DNA of 9,288 nt from Rubrimonas sp036770645 (GTDB lineage Bacteria; Pseudomonadota; Alphaproteobacteria; Rhodobacterales; Rhodobacteraceae): contig DAIPIU010000085.1 of the NCBI GenBank assembly GCA_036770645.1, positions 1-9,288 of the forward strand. The letters run 5' to 3'. Made by a program: the position numbers and the translations under genes. Shown here piece after piece: positions 6,068 through 9,288 of the stretch (position 1 is its first letter; every line of letters begins with the position of its first letter). Under the pieces are notes generated by a model. The model was given only the letters and a program-made list of their open reading frames with translations. It was not told where the DNA came from and searched no databases.

Positions 6068-6143
6068 AGGGGTGTAGCTCAGTTGGTAGAGCATCGGTCT
6101 CCAAAACCGAGGGCCGCAGGTTCGAGTCCTGCCGCCCCTGCCA
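6068..6143 (+). tRNA. tRNA-Trp (anticodon CCA)
   Basis: A complete 76-nt cloverleaf with encoded CCA (6141-6143). The acceptor stem AGGGGTG pairs with CGCCCCT (one G-U pair), and the discriminator base is G. The D arm has TAGCTCAGTTGGTAGAGCA, the anticodon stem is TCGGT/ACCGA with loop CTCCAAA (anticodon 6101-6103), and the T arm has GCAGG-TTCGAGT-CCTGC. The anticodon reads UGG. Placement directly upstream of secE is conserved in many proteobacteria. The secE start follows 28 nt after the CCA, so the tRNA and secE mRNA must be separated by RNase processing of one transcript. Confidence 0.98.
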
Positions 6144-6171
6144 GCGCGGTCCGTATGAAAGAGAGCCCGCC

Positions 6172-6369
6172 ATGGCCCGCGTGAACCCGGCCCAGTTCAT
6201 CCAGCAGGTCCGGGCCGAGGCCGCGAAGGTCGTCTGGCCCAGCCGGCGCGAGACGCTGCTGACCACGGTGATGGTGTTCGTGATGGCGACCATCGCCGCG
6301 ACCTTCTTCTTCCTCATCGACCTCGGGCTGGGGCTCGGGATCGACGCGGTGCTGAACCTCGGGGGCTGA
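6172..6369 (+). CDS. secE: Preprotein translocase subunit SecE
   Basis: SecE is the small clamp subunit of the SecYEG channel in the inner membrane. The 65-residue product has the conserved cytoplasmic amphipathic segment EAAKVVWPSRRET (16-28), where the WPSR element contacts SecY, followed by a single membrane span at about 29-50 (rich in Val, Met, Phe). This is the short, one-span form usual outside the Enterobacteria. The purine run GAAAGAGAG (6157-6165) lies six bases before the ATG. It sits between tRNA-Trp and nusG, the usual order. Confidence 0.97.
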   Translation: MARVNPAQFIQQVRAEAAKVVWPSRRETLLTTVMVFVMATIAATFFFLIDLGLGLGIDAVLNLGG

Positions 6370-6400
6370 GGGCCGGGGACGCGCCGCGGGGGCGCGGGGG

Positions 6401-6429
6401 TTGACGCGCCCTGCGACGAAGGGCTACGC
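6401..6429 (+). promoter_or_regulatory. Candidate nusG promoter
   Basis: TTGACG (6401-6406), 17 bases, then CTACGC (6424-6429). The -35 is very good. The -10 resembles the CTATGC core of the tRNA-Trp promoter at 6049-6054 with one change. The expected start near 6436 is some 85 nt before the nusG ATG, giving nusG a promoter separate from tRNA-Trp-secE. Confidence 0.55.
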
Positions 6430-6447
6430 GACAGTTTCACGAACAGC

Positions 6448-6478
6448 AGGGCGCGCGCCGATTCGGGTTGCGCGCCTT
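6448..6478 (+). promoter_or_regulatory. Leader hairpin ahead of nusG (possible attenuator)
   Basis: GGCGCGC (6450-6456) pairs with GCGCGCC (6470-6476), extended by G-U and A-U pairs to 6448/6478. This gives a 9-bp stem with a 13-nt loop. It is followed by TTCGTTTTC, a broken T-rich tract. It could terminate the secE transcript, attenuate the nusG transcript, or simply stabilise the 5' end. The broken T-tract makes termination uncertain. Confidence 0.45.
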
Positions 6479-6519
6479 CGTTTTCGAGAGGGGCCGCCCG
6501 GCGGTCCGATGGGGTTGGC

Positions 6520-7053
6520 ATGACGGCGCGCTGGTACACGGTGAGCGTTCTCTCGAACTTCGAGAAGAAGGTGGCCGAGGCCATTCGCGAAGGCGCGCGC
6601 CAGACCGGCCTCGAAGACGCCATCGAGGACATCCTCGTTCCCACCGAGGACGTGATCGAGGTCCGCCGGGGCAAGAAGATCCAGACCGAGCGGCGCTTCA
6701 TGCCGGGCTATGTGCTGGTGAAGTGCGAGATGAGCCCGGCGGTGCATCACATGATCACCACCACCAACCGCGTCACCGGGTTCCTGGGCAGCAAGGACAA
6801 GCCGACGCCGATGCGCGACAGCGAGATCGAGCGCATCGTCGGGCAGGTCGCCGACAGCGCCGAGCGCCCGCGCCCGCAGATCAGCTTCCAGATCGGCGAG
6901 ATGGTGCGCGTGACCGACGGGCCCTTCGAGAGCTTCTCGGGCCAGGTCGAGGACGTGGACGAGGCGCATTCGCGGCTGAAGGTGTCGGTGTCGATCTTCG
7001 GCCGCGCGACGCCGGTGGAACTGGAATACGCGCAGGTGGCCAAGGCCTCCTGA
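6520..7053 (+). CDS. nusG: Transcription elongation/antitermination factor NusG
   Basis: NusG binds the RNA polymerase clamp, suppresses pausing, and through its C-terminal domain contacts Rho or ribosomal protein S10. The 177-residue product has the NGN domain (about 3-110), with WYTVSVLSNFEKKVAE at 5-20 and the polymerase-binding RRFMPGYVLVKCEM at 58-71. The KOW domain is at about 123-175, with GEMVRVTDGPFESFSGQVED at 126-145 and the end VELEYAQV. Length is normal for alphaproteobacteria. The ATG at 6520 gives the family's usual start; its ribosome-binding site is weak (GGGG at 6511-6514). A four-codon ORF (6509-6523, Met-Gly-Leu-Ala-stop) ends in an ATGA overlap with the nusG start. The region between secE and nusG carries its own promoter candidate and a hairpin. 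Confidence 0.98.
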   Translation: MTARWYTVSVLSNFEKKVAEAIREGARQTGLEDAIEDILVPTEDVIEVRRGKKIQTERRFMPGYVLVKCEMSPAVHHMITTTNRVTGFLGSKDKPTPMRDSEIERIVGQVADSAERPRPQISFQIGEMVRVTDGPFESFSGQVEDVDEAHSRLKVSVSIFGRATPVELEYAQVAKAS

Positions 7054-7062
7054 GCGTCCGCC

Positions 7063-7131
7063 GTGGGAGGGGGGCGCGTCGCGACGCGCCGCCCGCACCA
7101 CGCCCGTTGAACCCCGCCCGGGCGCGCCCGG
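7063..7131. repeat. Two GC-rich palindromes between nusG and rplK
   Basis: A perfect 18-nt palindrome GGCGCGTCGCGACGCGCC is at 7073-7090. Flanking GGG/CCC and GTGG/CCAC segments (7063-7066, 7069-7071, 7092-7094, 7098-7101) can extend it as an imperfect stem. A second perfect palindrome CCGGGCGCGCCCGG is at 7118-7131, just before the rplK ribosome-binding site (7139-7142). Neither has a T-run, so they look like leader or processing structures, not terminators. In E. coli, L1 controls the L11-L1 mRNA near the rplK start; whether these structures have such a role is inference. Confidence 0.5.
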
Positions 7132-7152
7132 CGGCGATGGAGTGCGAGACGT

Positions 7153-7581
7153 ATGGCGAAGAAGGTCATCGGGCAGCTGAAGCTGCAGGTGCCGGCCGGC
7201 AAGGCGAACCCGTCGCCGCCGATCGGCCCCGCGCTGGGCCAGCGCGGCCTGAACATCATGATGTTCTGCAAGGAATTCAACGCCAAGACCCAGGAGATGG
7301 AGGTCGGCGCCCCGACGCCCACCGTCATCACCTACTACGCCGACAAGTCGTTCACCTTCGAGTTCAAGACGCCGCCGGCCTCCTACTTCCTCAAGAAGGC
7401 CGCCAAGCTGCAGTCGGGCTCGAAGACGCCGGGCAAGGCGACGGCCGGGACGGTGACCATGAAGCAGGTGCGCGACATCGCCGAGGCGAAGATGCGCGAC
7501 CTGAACGCCAACGACATCGACGCCGCCGTGCTCATCATCATGGGTTCGGCCAAGTCCATGGGCATCGAGGTGAAGGGCTGA
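7153..7581 (+). CDS. rplK: 50S ribosomal protein L11
   Basis: L11 binds the GTPase-associated region of 23S rRNA at the base of the L10-L12 stalk and is needed for stringent-response signalling by RelA-type enzymes. The 142-residue product has the N-terminal domain LQVPAGKANPSPPIGPALGQRG (11-32, motif in part), with the Pro-rich segment at 20-26. The flexible linker is around 70-76, and the C-terminal RNA-binding domain includes TVTMKQVRDIAEAKM (100-114) and the end IIMGSAKSMGIEVKG. The loop after KKAAK is slightly short relative to many homologues. Start ATG at 7153 with GGAG (7139-7142) ten bases upstream. The stop shares its A with the ATG of rplA (TGATG), implying translational coupling. 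Confidence 0.98.
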   Translation: MAKKVIGQLKLQVPAGKANPSPPIGPALGQRGLNIMMFCKEFNAKTQEMEVGAPTPTVITYYADKSFTFEFKTPPASYFLKKAAKLQSGSKTPGKATAGTVTMKQVRDIAEAKMRDLNANDIDAAVLIIMGSAKSMGIEVKG

Positions 7582-8294
7582 TGGCCGCGCACAGCAAGCG
7601 TTTCCGCGCCGCGGCCAAGGGCGCGCCCGCCGCCGCCCTGCCGCTGGAGAAGGCCGTCGAGTTCGTGAAGGAGCGCGCGACGGCCAAGTTCGACGAGACG
7701 GTCGAGGTGGCGCTGAACCTCGGCGTCGACCCGCGCCACGCCGACCAGATGGTGCGCGGCTCGGTGAACCTGCCCCACGGCACCGGCAAGACCGTGCGCG
7801 TGGGCGTGTTCGCCCGCGGCGCCAAGGCCGACGAGGCCCGCGCCGCCGGGGCGGACGTGGTGGGCGCCGAGGACCTGATGGAGATCATCCAGGGCGGCAC
7901 CATCGATTTCGACCGCTGCATCGCCACGCCGGACCTGATGCCGGTGGTCGGGCGGCTGGGCAAGATCCTCGGGCCCCGCGGCCTGATGCCGAACCCCAAG
8001 ATCGGCACCGTCACCATGGACGTGAAGGGCGCGGTCGAGGCGGCCAAGGGCGGGCAGGTGACCTTCCGCGTCGACAAGGGCGGCATCATCCATGCCGGCG
8101 TCGGCAAGGCGTCCTTCCCGGCCGACAAGCTGGTCGAGAACGTGCGCTCGGTGGTCGATGCGGTGAACCGCTCGAAGCCCGCAGGGGCCAAGGGCACCTA
8201 CATGAAGAAGGTTTCGCTCTCCTCGACCATGGGGCCGGGCGTGGCGGTGGACGTGTCCAGCGCCGGCTCCGGGGCGGCCGCGACGGCAGCCTGA
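7581..8294 (+). CDS. rplA: 50S ribosomal protein L1
   Basis: L1 forms the mobile stalk at the E site of the large subunit and helps release deacylated tRNA; in E. coli it also represses its own mRNA. The 237-residue product has the usual two-domain layout: domain I parts with KFDETVEVALNLGVDPRHADQ (36-56, in part) and VRGSVNLPHGTGKTVRV. The inserted domain II runs from about 70 to 155, with GRLGKILGPRGLMPNPKIGTV at 124-144 (in part). It returns to domain I with VTFRVDKGGIIHAGVGK (160-176) and MKKVSLSSTMGPGV. A short Ala/Ser-rich tail ends the protein. The start codon overlaps the rplK stop by one base. The reading frame stays open upstream through the whole of rplK and nusG, which is a base-composition artefact and not a fusion. 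Confidence 0.98.
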   Translation: MAAHSKRFRAAAKGAPAAALPLEKAVEFVKERATAKFDETVEVALNLGVDPRHADQMVRGSVNLPHGTGKTVRVGVFARGAKADEARAAGADVVGAEDLMEIIQGGTIDFDRCIATPDLMPVVGRLGKILGPRGLMPNPKIGTVTMDVKGAVEAAKGGQVTFRVDKGGIIHAGVGKASFPADKLVENVRSVVDAVNRSKPAGAKGTYMKKVSLSSTMGPGVAVDVSSAGSGAAATAA

Positions 8295-8572
8295 GCGATG
8301 CGACCTCCCGCCGGGCCCCCGGGCCCGCGCGGGGACGGGCGGGGCGCGCGCGTCCCGCCCGCCTGTCCGAGACGGCGGGTGGCCGGCTTCCGGCCTTAAT
8401 CTCCCGCCATAGACGGGGATCGAGTTCGAGACCGTGTCGGGGCCCGCAGGGGCCCGGGCGCGTTCCTGGCTCGGGAACCCGGACGGGACCCGAGAGGCCC
8501 GCGGCGGACAGGTCCGCCGGGGGCGCACGAGCCGGACGGGGGGCGCAGGCCCCTCGCAACTTGGAGAGACAC
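8295..8572 (+). promoter_or_regulatory. Structured leader of rplJ (candidate L10-L12 autoregulatory region)
   Basis: The 278-nt gap has no credible gene but many strong stems. (a) GGAC+GGGCGGG (8333-8343) pairs with CCCGCCC+GTCC (8354-8360, 8365-8368). (b) A nested stem has outer GGCGGG (8374-8379) with CCCGCC (8403-8408) and inner GGCCGG-ctt-CCGGCC (8381-8395), leaving a one-sided bulge TTAATCT. (c) GTTCC (8462-8466) pairs with GGAAC (8474-8478), competing with CTCGGG (8470-8475) and CCCGAG (8489-8494). (d) A near-perfect hairpin spans 8497-8524. (e) GGGG (8540-8543) pairs with CCCC (8550-8553) just before the ribosome-binding site. CGTGTC (8433-8438) can also pair with GACACG (8568-8573), across the rplJ start. 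In other bacteria the L10-L12 complex binds such a leader to repress rplJL. Here the role is inferred from position and structure; no clear -35/-10 pair was seen. Confidence 0.55.
8497..8524 (+). repeat. Strong hairpin in the rplJ leader
   Basis: CGGCGGAC (8502-8509), AG, GTCCGCCG (8512-8519) is a perfect inverted repeat. Beyond one G-G mismatch (8501/8520), GCCC (8497-8500) pairs with GGGC (8521-8524). It is the most stable local stem of the leader. The 16 nt at 8502-8517 recur exactly at 8710-8725 in the rplJ coding sequence. Confidence 0.65.
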
Positions 8573-9088
8573 GTGGACAGAGCCGAAAAAGCGAAGGTGG
8601 TCGAGGAACTCGACGACGTCTTCACGCGCTCTGGCGTCGTCGTGGTCGCGCACTACGCTGGCATCACGGTCGCCCAGATGACGGACCTGCGGTTGCGCAT
8701 GCGCGCGGCCGGCGGACAGGTCCGCGTCGCCAAGAACAGGCTCGCCAGGATCGCGCTGGAGGGAAAGCCGTCCGCAGGGATTGCCGCCCTCCTCAAGGGA
8801 CAGACCGTTCTCGCCTATTCGGAGGACCCTGTCGCCGCCGCGAAGGTCGTCGAGGCCTACGCGAAACAGAACCAGAAGTTCGTGGTTCTGGGCGGCGCCA
8901 TGGGCAAGCAGCTGCTTGACGCCGAAGGGGTGAAGGCGGTCGCCTCGATGCCGTCGCGCGAGGAGCTCATCGGCTCCGTCGTCGCCTGCATCGGGGCGCC
9001 CGCGGCGAACATCGCCGCCGCGATCGGGGCGCCGGCCTCCGCCATCGCCAGCATTCTCACCACGCTGGAGGAGCGGGAGGCCGCCTGA
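8573..9088 (+). CDS. rplJ: 50S ribosomal protein L10
   Basis: L10 anchors dimers of L12 to the ribosome and forms the stalk base with L11; free L10-L12 represses its own operon in well-studied bacteria. The 171-residue product starts MDRAEKAKVVEELDDVF, has the globular domain with GVVVVAHYAGITVAQMTDLR (21-40) and the rRNA-binding VRVAKNRLARIALEG (50-64), then MPSREELIGSVV (126-137). The Ala-rich C-terminal helix (about 139-168, GAPAANIAAAIGAPASAIAS in part) is the L12 dimer docking site. I chose GTG at 8573 over an in-frame TTG at 8561. The GTG is the usual family start and has GGAGAG (8563-8568) correctly placed, while the TTG would use that site as coding sequence. GTG start plus a structured leader suggests controlled translation. 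Confidence 0.97.
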   Translation: MDRAEKAKVVEELDDVFTRSGVVVVAHYAGITVAQMTDLRLRMRAAGGQVRVAKNRLARIALEGKPSAGIAALLKGQTVLAYSEDPVAAAKVVEAYAKQNQKFVVLGGAMGKQLLDAEGVKAVASMPSREELIGSVVACIGAPAANIAAAIGAPASAIASILTTLEEREAA

Positions 9089-9170
9089 GCTTCGCAAGGC
9101 ACCGTGGGCCGACAGTGCGCGCGCGGCGCGCCGGACCCATCCCTGACATGACACACGGAACGGACACATC
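9089..9170. other. rplJ-rplL spacer
   Basis: The 82-nt spacer contains a GC-alternating run (GCGCGC-gcg-GCGCGC, 9117-9131, including the 8-nt palindrome GGCGCGCC at 9125-9132) that could fold. It also has the rplL ribosome-binding site GGAACGGA at 9157-9164. An 11-codon ATG ORF (9148-9183) overlaps the rplL start out of frame. L12 must be made in several-fold excess over L10, so a strong independent initiation here is expected. No promoter or terminator is evident. Confidence 0.4.
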
Positions 9171-9288
9171 ATGGCTGACCTGAAGAAACTGGCCGAAGAG
9201 ATCGTGAACCTCACGCTGCTCGAGGCCGCCGAGCTGAAGAAGATCCTCAAGGACGACTACGGCATCGAGCCCGCCGCCGGCGGCGCGG
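9171..9288 (+). CDS. rplL: 50S ribosomal protein L7/L12, N-terminal part (cut by window edge)
   Basis: The first 39 codons read MADLKKLAEEIVNLTLLEAA, then ELKKILKDDYGIEPAAGGA, before the window ends. This is the L7/L12 N-terminal dimerisation domain that binds the L10 C-terminal helix (about residues 1-32), followed by the start of the Ala/Gly-rich hinge. The C-terminal factor-binding domain lies outside. L12 recruits translational GTPases to the ribosome and is normally present in four to six copies. The ATG at 9171 has GGAACGGA upstream and the expected N-terminus. It follows rplJ by 82 nt, as in the usual rplJ-rplL-rpoB order. Confidence 0.97.
   Translation, partial: MADLKKLAEEIVNLTLLEAAELKKILKDDYGIEPAAGGA

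Noticed and set aside
6468..8294. A 608-codon open frame running through nusG and rplK into rplA
   Set aside because: Only the final part (7581-8294) is L1. The earlier part is an Arg-rich shadow frame over clear nusG and rplK, kept open by high GC.
8381..8402. Intrinsic terminator after rplA (GGCCGG-ctt-CCGGCC then TTAATCT)
   Set aside because: The tail is not a real T-run, and the hairpin nests inside a larger stem, so I treat it as part of the rplJ leader.
8561..8572. TTG start four codons upstream of rplJ
   Set aside because: It would include the ribosome-binding site in the coding sequence; GTG at 8573 matches the family start.

Overview
The window looks like a chromosomal segment from a very GC-rich alphaproteobacterium, most probably of the Rhodobacterales (Paracoccaceae/Roseobacteraceae type). 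The basis is the codon and base composition (roughly 70% G+C or more by eye), the tRNA-Trp-secE-nusG-rplK-rplA-rplJ-rplL order, the single-membrane-span SecE of 65 residues, the GTG-started L10 beginning MDRAEK, and accessory genes of a kind common in that group. No mobile element, CRISPR array or rRNA gene is seen.

Left part (1-2256). A LysR-type regulator is cut by the left edge on the minus strand. It is divergent from a secreted protein of unknown function (268-1113), with only 31 bp between the two start codons. This secreted protein converges, 3 bp apart, on a minus-strand pair: an HxlR-type winged-helix regulator (GTG start at 2256) and, 45 bp downstream, an RMD1/YagE (DUF155) family protein with a C-terminal membrane anchor.

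Middle part (2257-6010). A 368-bp divergent region with inverted repeats and a candidate promoter precedes a plus-strand unit. It starts with a Tat-signal-bearing, type II-like sulfide:quinone oxidoreductase, followed 15 bp later by a small multi-span membrane protein (DUF5368-like). After a 106-bp gap comes an HI0933/TIGR03862-type flavoprotein, whose 3' end overlaps a DUF1330 protein by 53 nt. The first pair plausibly works together at the periplasmic face of the inner membrane, feeding electrons from reduced sulfur into the quinone pool. Their common function is inferred from spacing only.

Right part (6027-9288). This is the conserved translation/transcription block. A strong sigma-70-like promoter (TTGACC-17-TATGCA) drives tRNA-Trp(CCA) and very probably secE. 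A second promoter candidate and a hairpin lie before nusG. Then come rplK and rplA (stop and start sharing one base), a 278-nt structured leader before rplJ (candidate autogenous L10-L12 control region), rplJ, and the 5' end of rplL, cut by the right edge. SecE supplies the protein translocase, NusG couples RNA polymerase to ribosomes or Rho, and L11, L1, L10 and L12 build the GTPase-associated stalk and the L1 stalk of the 50S subunit.

The parts most worth a second look are the Tat-exported SQR with its membrane partner, the rplJ leader (alternative hairpins, and a 16-nt hairpin sequence repeated inside the rplJ coding region), the nusG leader hairpin, and the HxlR-DUF155 pair. Nothing here clearly amounts to a wholly new system.
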